Shown here piece by piece: positions 20,887 to 33,759 of a stretch of DNA of 64,000 nucleotides. The notes under the pieces are model-generated. The model ran no database searches. It was given only the letters and a program-made list of their open reading frames with translations, and was not told the DNA's origin. The stretch is taken from NCBI GenBank assembly GCA_000711775.1, contig ARYC01017346.1, forward strand, positions 62,001 to 126,000. Direction: 5' to 3'. The position numbers and the translations under genes are program-made. Source of the DNA: Oxytricha trifallax. Its lineage: Eukaryota > Ciliophora > Spirotrichea > Sporadotrichida > Oxytrichidae. Within the stretch, counting starts at the first letter, position 1. The number at the start of each line of letters is the position of its first letter.

Positions 20887-22345
20887 ATGGAAAGTCTTAC
20901 GAAGTCCAAAGACTACTTTGAAGAAATGTAGAATGCAAATCACTTACAAAAGGATAGCTCTCATTTAACTTATAACTATGAATATGATACAAATTTTATT
21001 GAGGTTATTATTTAAAATTTCGTCACTATTAAATGTCATTCTTATTTTTTTCCTCAAAATTTAAACAATTTTAAAGAGTGTGTTGATATAAATATAATTT
21101 ATTACCTTAAATTAATAAGCAGAGTTTTGTTTTTCAAGTGACGATTACAAGTAAATCCTGGTGAGCCAAATTGAAAAATCAACTCTGAAACATCAATTAC
21201 ACAAACACTTGAGAATAGAGTTGTTTCAAATATTTCAAAGCAAGTTCAGTGTCATCACCTTTGAATATAGCCAGGTAAAATTTTATCATTTCATTTTTAT
21301 TTTGGTGTTAAAACAATGTCTACAGGAAATAATTTTTAAATCCCTCTTAAAGTATACATAAATATTTATACACTCATCTAATGCTACTAATTTATATTAT
21401 GAGTGTAAATAATTGATGAAGTGATGGCATATATTGATATTATCTTTGATGACATGCAGATTCCAAGAATTTACCTGAATTATCCAAAGTAAGCCAAAGA
21501 CACCCTCATTTACATTTCTGTAGATTCAACATTGACTATCGAAAGATAGAGGCATTAGTGATTAAAGATCATAAAATTATCAATATTGATACTGTAGAAG
21601 TACAGCTGCTGTATTAATTACTCAATCCCTACTTTGAAGAAGAAAAGTTATTCTACACTTCGATCTCAATATTAATAATTTTTCTTAAATATATAAAATA
21701 AGATAAGTCTTTTAGCCTTTATATTAATTTTAATTCCATTATAAAACAATAAATCTCGTAAATAATGCAAAAGTTATTAACAAATTAAGCTCTGAATGAC
21801 TAAGAAAAGCACATATTTTCCTTGGATTAACCTTTCTGTAATTTCGACAAGGATATAGCCCTCAACATGAGAATTATATAATTAATGTGTTAAATAATGG
21901 GAAAAACCCATTCTTACTATTAGAACATATTTATTTAATTGGCATGGCTGATGGAGAATAACTAAATCAAAGTCTCATTAATAACGAAGAAGACAACGTG
22001 AGCAGTATAAATGGAGATATCTAATCACAAAGTGAAGAAAGTTTCATAAATATGCATACTGATATACTCATGCACATAAATTATGAATTTATTGAAATTA
22101 TTTAACTTTATTGACTATTTGATATTAATTTATTAGTGATATGGCAAGGTAGTAATCATCCCAATAAAACTACCCAGTAATAAACATTTCAGGGGTAGAC
22201 GATATTCAAAAGAGTATAATTAGAGACAACCAGAAAAAACGCAAAAACAAGAAGAAGAAAAAGAGGGGACCCCCATAGCAATAATAAATCTCTGAAGCTG
22301 ATAGCAATAGTTATTATAATAGAATAAAATTACATTTGTAAATAG
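20887..22345 (+). CDS. Unrecognised protein with a basic region, several pieces
   Basis: ATG 20887 begins MESLTKSKDYFEEMQNANHL. Coding-like stretches follow near 21140-21270, 21415-21560, 21790-22060 (GYSPQHENYIINVLN, LLEHIYLIGMADGE) and 22135-22320 (IIRDNQKKRKNKKKKKRGPP). They are separated by AT-rich gaps that change frame and are probably IESs or introns; I could not resolve each boundary. No known domain was recognised. The Lys/Arg run may be a nuclear signal. Whether this and the next segment form one gene is unclear. Confidence 0.45.
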
Positions 22346-22421
22346 ATTAGACAAATATTGTCAAACTATTGACTTTGCTTATATATATAAAATTAATTAT
22401 CATTAATATCAAGAAGTTGAA

Positions 22422-23496
22422 ATGAAATAGAGTGAAGAATAGTAATTACAATCAATAGATTCTCATTAAGAATTTATACCTAATTATAAAATAGTTTCTA
22501 ATTCTTTGAGATAGAGATTCCTCTCTTATTCCCCTTTTATTTACTAAAATACATACCATAGAACTCTCAATCAGGCCAAATACTATCTGATATCTTTACA
22601 AAGTTCGCCTAAGAATAGCTCTAACTCCCATTAACATCAAATAATAAAAACGCAAAACTACCATAAACCGATGAAGATCTGCTTAAATTTAAGCAGCTGT
22701 AGTAAGAGCTAAGGATTGTCAGAAATTCACCAATAATATCACAAATATTGCTCAGTATGTATTTAGACATCAAGAAAAATAAAAATTATTCTAATGTATG
22801 AAGAAAAAACTGTAGTTTTATAGATTAAATCTTATGTATAATGATTTATTGAAGGAAAGCTAGAACAAATAAATATCCGTAGAATTAGAAAAATAGAATC
22901 TTATTACAGAAATACAGTAATAAAAAGTTTCAAACTTACACCTCACTAGGCAGTTACGAGAAGCTTAAGATTAATGCCAAACTTTTAAAAAAGAAAATAA
23001 AAAGTTTAAGAAATAGCTTAAAAAGGAAAAAGAATTAAAATAATTAGAAATTAGTGAAAAGTCTATATAAGTTCAAATGCCCTACAAAAAGCAATCTAAA
23101 AAAGGAAATTTATAAGAAATTAATTTAGAGGAAAATTTTTTAAGTGAGGCAGCAATTAATGAAAGGATGTGCTAAGATATAAGGGATAAAGAGGGATTTC
23201 TAAATGATTAATTTCTTCTGGATTTTATGTTTCTAAAAGCTTAAAAAGTTGATAAAGAACAAAGTCACCAACAATTTTCTAATACTACTACTTAAATTGT
23301 AAATTAATCAGATAACTAATAATGCATTTAATTATGATATAAATTGTACTTTAAAAGAATAAAAAATTACCATTAACAAATAAATAATGGTTAAGAATTA
23401 ATGATTGAAGAAATATTTAAACAAATAAATAGAAAGTTTATTGATGTATATCCATAGACTGATCTTCTGTATCTATTAAGTTTATTTCATTTTTGA
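22422..23496 (+). CDS. Coiled-coil Q-rich protein or gene segment
   Basis: ATG 22422 (MKQSEEQQLQSIDSHQEF). At least one frame change near 22560-22580 suggests an IES. The later part is a coiled coil (VELEKQNLITEIQQQKV, TFKKENKKFKKQLKKEKEL), then a mixed region ending KFIDVYPQTDLLYLLSLFHF at TGA 23494-23496. Function not recognised. It is convergent with the MULE-derived gene, whose stop lies at 23489-23487, so the two reading frames overlap by 10 bp. It could be the 3' part of the gene starting at 20887. Confidence 0.5.
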
Positions 23497-26400
23497 AGTT
23501 TCTTCCCATTAAAGCTAATTCCTTATCCCTAGTTGACTCTATTCTAATTGGGTTTTGTATATGAAAATTAGTTTTTAGCTTATGGTGTAGTTTGACTCCC
23601 TTATCTTTCTGCAACTTAGCTATTGAATTGATTGTTAAAAATCTAATTCTAACATGAGTCTAATGAAGTCTTTCTAATTTATGTATTTTAGAAGCTTTAA
23701 TTACTTATGCTTGTGTTATTAGGAGCAATCTTACGCTATAAAATGTTATTATAAGGTCTAGATTGATATTTTGGAATTTGAACGCTATCAATTAACAAAT
23801 TTTAATCTGGTTACTACTTTTAAGAGTTTTGTGGCTAGCTTTGAATTTGATTGTAAGTTTGGCTATTTTATGCGAAAAATGAGGACTTTTATTAATTTAA
23901 GCCTTAGTTCATTTATTACTGTTGCCATTATTGTTGCTATACCTGGGAGTTGAACTATTAATTAACATTAGGAAAATGCTGATTATGTTGCTAGTATTAT
24001 TGCAAGTTATTTATAGGATTAATTTATTGCAGACTTTGATTCAACTTAGACAAAGGTTTCTGCTGGCTCAATCTTTCTAGACTGTTACTTAAAGGGGGGT
24101 TTTAAACTCTAGGCTTAGTAATACTAAAATTTTCAACTACTCTGTTTGAATGTAAAGAGCTATTATTCATGTTGAAAGTATTGTTATGATTATTAAACGA
24201 GCTTCTTAAAACATCTGAAGGTGTTAGTTTATGATGGGAACTCTCAACACTTTAGTCGAAAAATGTTTAACGTTTTTGCTAGTGTTCGACGGGTTAAAAA
24301 GATTGCTAAGGCTTTTACTATTATTGAGTGTGAGGTTATAACTTTTATTTTGATTTTTATTGCAAAGATTACTATAATAGATTTTATGGCGTTGTTGATT
24401 TTTCATTTTTGACTTATAGTTACTATGTTTGTACAGTCTATATCTATGGAGTGCTTACGTTTTGATTTTGTTATTAAACTTAAGTATTTTAACAAGCTTG
24501 CTAATTCTTCATTTATTAATTTTAAGCAATCCTCTTTTACATTTCCTGATAAAAAAGTTAAATAAAAATCTTTACTTACTAAAAGCTTTGGGTTCAAAGC
24601 AATAGGGGATTTAGGAGTAATATCTTCATTATTTTTCTAAATTTAGGCATTCTATGGAGTATCTGCGAAAAAGCTTGTTATATTTCTTGTTTTCTAAACA
24701 CTTTGCTACTCTGACTGTGGTTTCTGAAATTTGTCGCATGTTTGTACACCTCCAGTTGGCCTGCCTCTCTTTTTCTTTTAATCAATATTCATTAATCTCT
24801 AAAATGATTGAATTTGGTCTTTCATGACTTGATTTGATTCTTCATTAAGAAACTCAACATTTTCTACATCATTTTCATTAAGCTCAGTCATGCATGCTCG
24901 TTTTGCATCGTTTTAGTATATTCGCATTCCCTCCGACTGCATCCAACTCTTACCCAACCAAGTGTCCTCCCCAAAATTTTAATTAAAAAATAAGCAAATA
25001 TAATCCAAACTAAATAAAATTATATCAAATTTTCGATTTGTTTCTACCTTAAATCAATCCTGATGTCTTCTTCTATTATTTAATCGATGCTTTCTTTATG
25101 CAATATCTCCTCTTGATAGATTAACTAATTATAGACATAGTGTTGCTCATGCATATTTTGCCTAAATACTTTTTAAATTAGATGATTTTATTTTTTAGCA
25201 ATTTCTTCGTAATTTTTGAACCACCTCTCAGAGAACAGTAGCTTTTTATGCCTCTTCAAAGCTACTAAAAATTCATGAGAACAAGGTAAACCAGTGTTAA
25301 AATGTTCCATGCACGTACAAAATGTGAACTCATCAAAAACTTTGACTTTCTAAGTTTTTTTATCTGAACTCTCAATATCTTTGCTTTGATTTGGATTAAC
25401 ATGCTGTACTATGTACAGTGTAGATTTCCTTTTGTAAGAATTTTTGTCTTCTTTTATAATGCGCCAGTATTTAAGACCTTGACCTATGTTATACTTGCAT
25501 CTTTCATATGCGTTTAGAGTGAGATACTTTAGTATGTAGTCATTTAATATTGGTTCTCTATCTATAACTTAAGATTTTGTTATCCTGTATTCTTCGTAGG
25601 TGATTCTTTCTATTTCTGTCTTTTTATCTTCATAATCTGAAGCGTTTCCAAGTTAGTTGTAGATGTTTTTCTATTAGTTCTGAAGCTATTTAATTTAAGC
25701 TTAGTGAATTCTATCAATCCAACTGAAATCAAGAATGAGGTTGATTGACTTGTCTAAATTAGAGTCTCTTTTCAGTAGATGTTTGGCAAGCCATAACTTC
25801 ATAAACTCAACTCTTTGGTAGACATTTACACCAGCTGTAAACTATTGGATAGTAAGATATTTACACCAATACTTCTTCTCCTAATAAAGCTTATTCACTA
25901 TTATATTGATTTCATTGCACTCTCCTTTTATCTATTCGCTTTAATTCTTGCATTCTTCTAGATCTAAATCAACTTATTGATAATTATCGATTTTAGGAAG
26001 CTTTTCTACTTTATACATCACTTATTTCACGCTCTCTGGTAGTTACTTGTTATATGTCATGTTTCTGATTTGGAATTTTAAAGATTTATAGAGGTGCTGG
26101 TAAAACTTTTTAAAAATTTTAATTTTTAATTTAAATCATTTTTATTTTAGCAGTAAAGAAGCTTAATGCCTGGCTTGTCTTTTATAATATGTTCGATTGC
26201 ATTTTTGACAACTGATGATCTCTCAATAATGAGAGAGTGCGGGTATCTTTAACCAATAGTATTGAAAAAACTTTAAACTGCAAATTAGTAACTTTCTATG
26301 TCATCCTCTTTTAGCAAAGCAACTCCATAAATAAGTGTCTTGCCTTCAAAGTTCATACCTTAAAACAGAATTAAATTACGCTTAAATCTTGTTTTCTGAA

Positions 26401-27759
26401 GCCTCCTGTTGATAAAGACAAAATCTTGATATATCTCATAGTTCTGTTTCATTTCACGAGTTTAATAAAAAAGATTGATTATTCTACTTTGGCAATCTTC
26501 ATGTCTAGTTGAATTGTAATCAATTGAATATGGATCTTATGTTTTCATCTCAATCAGTTTTTAGAATAAGTATTTGAGTTCTTGAGTTTTTCTTTCATTT
26601 GTGCCGTTATCTTATTAGTTCATTTAACTCTTAAGTCTTCTTTTCCTTCTCAGAGCTGGATCTATTTTAGAGTTGAGCTTACCATCTTAAAATGTACCCT
26701 TTCTAGTTGGCAACATCAACCCACTTGCTTTACATTATAAAACTTAATTCATATTACTCATTTTCTCCAGAATAGCCTTGTATATCTCAAAATATTTCTA
26801 GACTAAGTTTGTATCTTTAGTACTCTAATTTTCTGATAGGATCTATAAATCTTTGTCCAGCATGAATTATTAGTCTGTGATATTATTAGTTCCCTGCATA
26901 CTTTATTAATTTTGCTAGGAGAGTCTTACTGATGATTAATAATCTGAAAAGCTGTAAAAGAAAGGATGAGAATGATGCATTTTTTCCTTGTCGTAGACCT
27001 CATACAGAATCCAAACTTAATTTTGTGGAATGTATCTAAAAGTAAGCCCGAAAAAGCACGATTCTTCATTTAGTCCACTTTCGTTTTAGATCATCTCAAT
27101 GTCCTCCTATGTATATTTATTATTGTGATGAGAGCAGTAAAGCCTTAAAGTTTTTGAGTTGTCTTTGTTAAGTTTGGCTGGTCTCTTTATTTTCATGCTA
27201 AATCCAAGGGGATTCGCCCAATCCTTATTTATAAGCCTCACTAGATCTTAATGACTGTCCAAATGACTCGTAAGAATCATGCACTCTAAATGCTTATAGT
27301 CCATTTCTTTCAGAATGAATCTAAATTTGTTTTTCGTATCGTTTTATCCAAAAGAGGGTTAAGTGTCGTATGCTCCCAGTTAAGCTTGTGAGGTCTATTT
27401 TGAAACTATTAAGGTTCCTGGTTTGTTATGATTCTTGAAGTACCTATTTCTATTCAGGTTTCCTGACTTAATAATAGAATATTATAATTTATTTTTACAA
27501 ATTTGACTTTGATTTAGTATAGACAAAGAGCACATCTTCTGGCATCAAGACAAGATTTCATTCTATAAAGCCTCCATTTGATAGTTTTATTTGAAAATGT
27601 GAATCTTCAGAAATCTGCTCCGAAAATGCCTCTTTTATTGTTTATCTTGTTTAGTCAAACGAACCGAACTGATCGATTTGAATACGCTTTGAATCTCCAT
27701 TGCAAATAACATTTACTTCAATTATGCTCTTCAAAATAATATCATTCTATTCTTACATA
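23487..27759 (-). CDS. MULE-transposase-derived protein with SWIM finger and Q/N-rich tail
   Basis: Minus strand, ATG 27759-27757. In order: a FAR1/WRKY-GCM-like zinc region (FRFILKEMDYKHLECM, LRLYCSHHNN, HHSHPFF); a MULE core (GMNFEGKTLIYGVALL, ESYQFAVQSFFNTIG, SLIIERSSVVKNAI); a SWIM finger (CTCMEHFNTGLPCSHEF); FGEDTWLGKSWMQSEGMR; an AT hook (KKKRGRPTGG); then about 300 Q/N-rich residues. IESs with pointers AAGTCA (27464/27504) and TTTAC (26100/26153) and a 38-nt intron (25010-25047) restore frame. MULE aspartates appear replaced (FVFIN, LIIER). An in-frame TGA lies at 27560-27558. A 7-nt AAAAAT-bounded excision at 24398-24410 would join the tail; otherwise the first ORF stops at 24403. Domesticated host gene or decaying transposon remain open. 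Confidence 0.7.
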
Positions 27760-28744
27760 TTGATTAAAAAATTATATTCATAATAATAATTATAACTTTA
27801 GCATTAGCTAACTTAATTAATTCAATGACTAAAGGTATTAATGAGTAATTATTATTTTGTTTCAAGGGAAATTAATGTCAGTATTACATGAGCATTTACA
27901 ACTTATTTTTCAAATAATTTGGTATTTTCTATCTTTTTTAAACGGTTTTATTGTGCCTTGAATTAAAAGCTCAACATTAAAAATTCCAATTTTAAAAAAT
28001 ATCAAATTTATTTCATTTTATAATTTTATAATATGCAATAATTTATGTTAGGAAAGTTATCATATACTCCTGGGCAATTTTTATTTGCAATTTTGTTTAA
28101 CTAGGCATTTAAATTAATACAATTTCATGCTTATCATTTTGTGATTTTTTAAAACTTTAATTAATTTTCAACAAATTTTTCATGAGGAATAGGAGTTAAA
28201 TGGTTTTAATTTATTATTAAAGTAAAGTATCAAAATTTTGCATCTAAAACTTAGTCTCATTCGCTTAATAGAAGTTCTTTATAGAATACTATTAGAGATT
28301 GCAACCGAAACTCATTCATTAGGACTAAGAATTTATGTTATGAATTTTCAATGATTAATGATGAATCAATTTGACTTATTATAAATAATTCTATTACTAA
28401 TTATCGAAATGACTTTCTGCAAATATCTACCCATTCTTTCAACTTGATTTCAAGGGTTATACTTAAATTGTGATTTCTAAGATTTTTTTATGTGTTTTTA
28501 TAACCTTTCTTTTTTAGTTGACATATCAATCTTTTTAATTTTAAATTATATTCATTAATCTAACACGTTCAACTATACTGAAGAAATATTAAGGTGTTTT
28601 ATTTTTCGATGTAAATTTCAAAAAGTTCAAATAATTTGCATTTTGACCTCAAGAAGAAAAATATTAATTTAAATTAAATAGAGTTTGATTAAATTAATTA
28701 TGGCGTAGCTTGTCAAAAATAGAGTATTGTAAGGATTAATAAAT
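27760..28744. other. AT-rich spacer
   Basis: Between two minus-strand ORFs. No coding signal or clear repeat was seen; MULE-type terminal inverted repeats were looked for and not found by eye. Confidence 0.4.
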
Positions 28745-29480
28745 TCACAATAAATACATGTTATTTTAGCATAAACAATCAATTATTAATATAAGTTTTT
28801 GCAGTTCCTCTGTTCTTATTTTTGAATCTCTTATATCCATAATCTCAATTGGATCAGACACCATAAAAGGCTGTAAGTCTTTTATCATTTCGTCCTTTTT
28901 AGAGTAAAAAGTAAAAATCCACATGCCAAAATTAGTTGAGATGCCCATCATTTCATGTTTCTTTTTCTAAAGACAAAAGTTTCTTAGCTACTGAAAGTTT
29001 TCACTTATGGCTGTTTTCAAGATACCTTTTCCTTTTATTGTATTAAAGTTCTTTATTTCTATGATGTAGAGCATTTGGCTTGTCTCATAAGTTTGGACAG
29101 TAAGATCTGGCTGTACCTTTTTGCCAAAGAGCTCTATCCCTTTTTCTCCATCTATCTTCAGCTTCATAGATTAAATTAAGAATCAAATATAATTATTAAG
29201 ATTTTCTTGTTCTTTTAACTTTAGGGTCACCACCGATCTAAGAATTTATCACTACATTTTGGTTTACAGGGCTTGGTTTATGAATAAGAGCATAATTCAG
29301 CACTTCGATTACGAAAAGCCTAATTTTCCATTCCATGTCAAAAGCTTAGAGGGGTCCTCCGAAAATCTCAATCAAATTATTTATTTTGTCAATTAAGGGC
29401 TGGACATTGATTTTCTTTAGAGCTCTTTGTCTTGAGGAATTTCTTTCATAATTCTCACTGAATTGTGCTGCAGCAGACAT
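28745..29480 (-). CDS. PD-(D/E)XK-like protein, 225 residues
   Basis: ATG 29480-29478 (MSAAAQFSENYERNSSRQRA), one 58-nt GT-AG intron (29162-29219), stop TGA 28747-28745; spliced length is exactly 226 codons with stop. The motif PDLTV, 12 residues, then YIIEIKNF gives a D-x15-ExK spacing typical of PD-(D/E)XK nuclease folds, followed by a helix-rich stretch. GGP near the start and a conserved-looking KIDGEKGIELFGKKV precede it. It lies about 1 kb upstream of the MULE-like gene on the same strand, so it could be a passenger of that element or an independent gene. Nuclease activity is inferred only. Confidence 0.55.
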
Positions 29481-30640
29481 TTAAAACCAAAAGAATATAA
29501 TTTTTGCTTTGTAGAAAAATATTAAGTTTCCTTAAATATCTGTATTAAAATTAGTCTCCTAAAATTTAACTTCCTGTATAATATTTAACATATAAAAATT
29601 TAAGTTTTGATTCTCATTGGAAATTGCAAATTTCCAAACTAAGAACCTTGAATTCCTTAAATTTATGACAACTATTGCAAAGAATTCTAATTAATAAAGG
29701 GATGATTCATTTATTAAGTGCTACTGATTGTTGACTAAGTTGATTCAGATTCAGAATCAGTCAAATCTACTATTTATTGAGAGAAAAATGACTGTGGGTT
29801 GTAAAATACTTGTTAAGCTGGATTGTACATTTAAGAATTCTAACTAAATTCAATTGGGTTGTAAGTATTACTAATAAAAAATATATTTTAATATGAAATG
29901 TTTGATTCCCATAAATTCATTTGTTAAATCCTCGAATCCTCTCAATTAATTGTTTCTAGGTCCATAATAGCTTTATTATTGTGTATTGGGCAGTGTTGTT
30001 TATTATGTTGACATTTAGCTCCCACCAAAGTTTTGAGATTATAGTAAACTATGGAAGCCTCCATTTTAAAGCCCTGCTCCTCCAATCATTACAGAAGTTT
30101 AACTTGGCGTGCTAGGAATAGTCTAGCCAGATTCCTGTTGACAATATTGAGCAAGTATTAAGTCTATATTTTTCTGAAGCTTATTAAGCTCTTCATTTTG
30201 TGGTCCTCCAAAGTGCTTGTAACTTTAAATTAAAATTAATGTAATAACTCCAAAAGAATGGGAAAATTTAATTGAAATAAAATTAAATAACTCTCAAGAT
30301 TATCTATAGCAATCTTTGTGCAAAATCGAAACTCATCTGTATTAAAATCTGTGGGAACATAAATAATCAAAGGGTTATTCTGTGTAGTAAGGCAATATTC
30401 CAGCTCATCATCATTTTCAAGAATCTGTCCATTGTGCATTACTTCTAAATCAAACGGACTGATCATATTAGTTTGGTCATATTTCTGATAAAGTAAATTC
30501 TACTTGTAAACTTCGTTTTTGAATTCTGACACTTTCCGACCAGTAAATCTCAATAACCTTGGGTAAATTGGGTGGTTTTGGCGAGCATGCTCCTTTATAA
30601 CATAGGTATAGTCTTCTAGGATTTGTTAACCAGTGTACAT
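29373..30640 (-). CDS. Protein with SUMO-interaction motif, N/Q/P-rich
   Basis: ATG 30640-30638 (MYTGQQILEDYTYVIKEHAR). The first part is ordered-looking (PRLLRFTGRKVSEFKNEV, MISPFDLEVMHNGQILENDD). After an AT-rich interruption near 30225-30290 comes a G/Q/N-rich stretch (SVMIGGAGLQNGGF), a second interruption near 29870-29920, then YNPQSFFSQ and a classic SUMO-interaction motif, IVDLTDSESES. The frame stays open to TGA 29375-29373, overlapping the next gene's start; the true end is probably nearer 29600. SUMO binding is inferred from the hydrophobic-acidic motif. No enzymatic domain was recognised. Confidence 0.55.
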
Positions 30641-31193
30641 GTTTTTATCAATAAAATTCTAAAAGAAGTTTAATGCGTATCTTTTAATATTGAAGGATAC
30701 ATAAAAAAAAAGTATAATTAAAATTAATAATCAATTAATTATAATTAGTGGCTGTTAACCTTATAGAAATCGAGACAACATGGTACTTGTTCGATTTGAA
30801 TTTAAAATTATCCGGACTTTACTGTTAGAGGTTGTTTTTTATCGAATCTATTTAACGAGATAAATCGAGTTAAATATAAATAAACTACCAAATTACCCAA
30901 TATTAAAGTCGATTCATCTTTCTCCAGAGATGCGATAAAATATTACTTTCAATAGTAAAGTTCAGATTATTGTAAATTCTCTATTCAATAATACCTAATT
31001 GTTTTGCTTTCGGTAAAGTTACCTCTCACTTATTATAATTATCTATTTATTTTATTTCCTAATTCAAAATTATTCCTTCAATAGTAAAATAATGACTATA
31101 AAAATTTTCTTTATTTTAAATCTTAATTACTTAATTTGCAACAACAATTTGACTTGCGTTAAAGAATTTGTCATTAAATTTGGAGTGTTAATT
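30641..31193. other. AT-rich intergenic DNA
   Basis: Between the SIM protein and the TBC gene, both minus. Nothing identified. Confidence 0.45.
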
Positions 31194-33750
31194 TCAAAAT
31201 ACTCTTTCTTATTTATATTTTTCAGAGTTCTATAATTTTTTGCTCAATTCTTTGAGAGTCTCTTCTCTCTTAACTTCATACATAATTAAGAACCCATTCA
31301 TTTATGTTTTCACTTTTTCTTTGTAATTTCTTGACTCATCCATTTTCATTTTAGAGTCATGATAGCGAGTTTTCTTATAGCTATATTCATCTTTTATGAG
31401 ATCTATCTATGCCTAAACTTCTACCATTTTATCATGCAAATCCTATAGATCTCTCTCTAGTTATTTCAAGTCTGTTACATCTTTATATTTATCATCTAAA
31501 GGTAACTTAGTGGGAGATTCTACCGAAGGTTGAGCATTATTTGAGTGTAGGTTATTAGTAACTATATTTGAAGGAATGATAGATTGAGTTCTAGTAGACT
31601 TTACATCCTTTTTCTTGCCACTTTTGCTCACTAAGTTAAAATAGTTGTTCTTAGTCTAGCTAATTAAGCGTTTAATCTTCCATGATTTTCCTTGCTTTCT
31701 TAGTTTTAGTTATTCACTTAGACAAGAATAAGCTTGTTCATATGCATGCTTCTTATCTACTAAGGAAGTATATTCATCTTTAATAGCGTAGAAATCTACA
31801 TGAGATGCAAGTACAAGTTTGTTTGTTTTATCAAGTTCCTTATCAATATTTTCTAGCTTCTATTAAAATTTTTGAATGTCCTCCTTAGCATGGGGATCCA
31901 TTTTTTCAAATACTGTTTCAGCCCATTTTAAAGCATCTGCTTAATCTGTAGTCCAAGATTTCCTTCCCTGCTTTAATTTCACTTCTGCTTAAATAATGTA
32001 GAATTGCTCTCTCAACTTCTGAAGTTCACGATTATGAATCTACAAGAATACGTATTAGTTTACAAAAAATTATGGGGAGTATTGAATTCAAGGACAACAA
32101 TAACGAGCTATTTTATAATTTTAAACCATTAAATTTTATACAAGAATTTAATTTACACGGATTCTGGATGCCTCAGAAAACAGCTTAAATTAATTTGCTA
32201 ATTTATCTTTTCTAACATTATCTCTAAAATATGTGCACATATCTACCATATCCATTTGCATTAATAAAGGCTCCATTTCTTTCAAAAGAGCAATTCCAAT
32301 GCGAAACACTGCTGTCCACCCATCCATTAAAAACATATCAAAAATATGAGGTAGTACTTCGTAAGGCAAGAAACATGCAAATAGTGTCATAATCCATTTA
32401 GAAGTGAAATAGTCAGTAGTCATTTAGATTTATCTAAGATGAGAAAAAAGCTTTGGCATATGAAATTTAATCAGCTAGGCCATTTAAAAGTTCTTTAAAT
32501 GTAGCTCTGGAACTCCCTATATATTTTAATAACAAATAACATGGAACTTACTGGTAAAAAGAGAGTCTTCATGTCTCTTGTGATAAGCATTTCAAGAAAA
32601 GCCCAAAAAGCCTGTTCTTCATTTTCAAGAACAGTGATTAAAACACTTGCTATAAAATTCATTCCTTGACAGTAACCAACTTCAGGAACTACATAACCTA
32701 TAGCTAATAAAACTCTTCTTAGCTGTTCCCATCCAACTTCAGTTTTCATTAAAGCTGAAGTGTGTGTTCTCTTAAGATCTTTTGATACTTCTTCAATGAC
32801 TTTTGAGCTTAACTTTCTTGAAGTTTCTGGAATGCTTTTATCTTCACTTTCGATTTTAATTATTTACTGTAAGTGTTAATATACGTTTTGATTTTCATCT
32901 TCTAAATTTAATTAGTCTCTAAGAGCGTCTTCAAGCTCGTCATACTAACATAACTTCCTCCAGAAAGCTTTACGCAGTTAATCATCCATGCACCCATATC
33001 TTACAAGTCTTTTAATAATTTTTCTGTCAATTACTGTTGAGTACAACTTTGAAGAGACTTATGAGAGAGCCATAATATCTCTGACTTCAAAGTATCCTAG
33101 AAACTTAGAATGAGATTTTATCATATCAGAGCTCATGAAATTTTCCAAAGGTCTTTTGTTTGGATCTTGAAATGGTTAAACTTGAGTTCTATTATTTGAG
33201 ATAACTTATGCTTGTTACTTAACTTGAATCTAGGGTTAATTTGAAGAGAGTTAATTGCTTTGATTTTATTATTACAAATATGGTTTTGTCAAGTGACTTT
33301 AAGGTAAAAAGTTATTTACCTTTTATTCGACTGGATCAGAGACGAAATTTTACTATTGAAAGTTTCTCATGTTGGCGTTTGGATAAATTTAATTATTCGT
33401 ATTATTTCCAGTTGCGTCCTTTAATTCAGACTGATCCAAAATATAGCGATTGTTGTTTGGAACTTTGCTTAAGCGAAACTCTTAATTTTAATTCTCAAAT
33501 TTTTCAAATTCTTCATCATCATCACACTATAATAAAGAAAATAAAGCCTTATATTAATAGAGAATATCATGTTTTATCTATTTCAATCTAAATTTCTAAG
33601 AAATTGTTATACCTTGCTGTCTTGAAGATTTAATCTTAGCCCTAATCATCTCCATCCTCTGAATAAATTTATTTCCTGACTGTATTTTAGAATGTCTCAT
33701 TTAACATAGTGTTCAATCTTTAAGACTCTTCATCTCTGTTGCTACTTAAA
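31194..33750 (-). CDS. TBC-domain Rab GTPase-activating protein
   Basis: The protein begins with a low-complexity Q/N region (33690-33200), then SKFLGYFEVRDIM, and a TBC domain: CMDDQLRKAFWRKL, VGWEQLRRVLLAIGY, VGYCQGMNFIASVLI, an intron in LPGVPELHLKN, TSKWIMTLFACFLPYEV, and FDMFLMDGWTAVFRIGIALL. The IxxDxxR Arg-finger helix is not obvious, but the YCQGMN Gln-finger motif is intact. After an interruption near 32050-32180 a coiled coil (QAEVKLKQGRKSW, LERDLQDLHDKMVEVQAQ) leads to TGA 31196-31194. No clear ATG; the 5' piece near 33760 or beyond is unresolved. Expected role: switching off a Rab in membrane traffic. Confidence 0.85.
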
Positions 33751-33759
33751 TATTAATAT

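Noticed and set aside
24398-24411. Euplotes-type +1 programmed frameshifting at AAA followed by a stop
   Set aside because: The other frame changes in host genes here lack this motif, and the code (TAA/TAG as Gln) is not that of Euplotes; a micro-IES or an indel is simpler.
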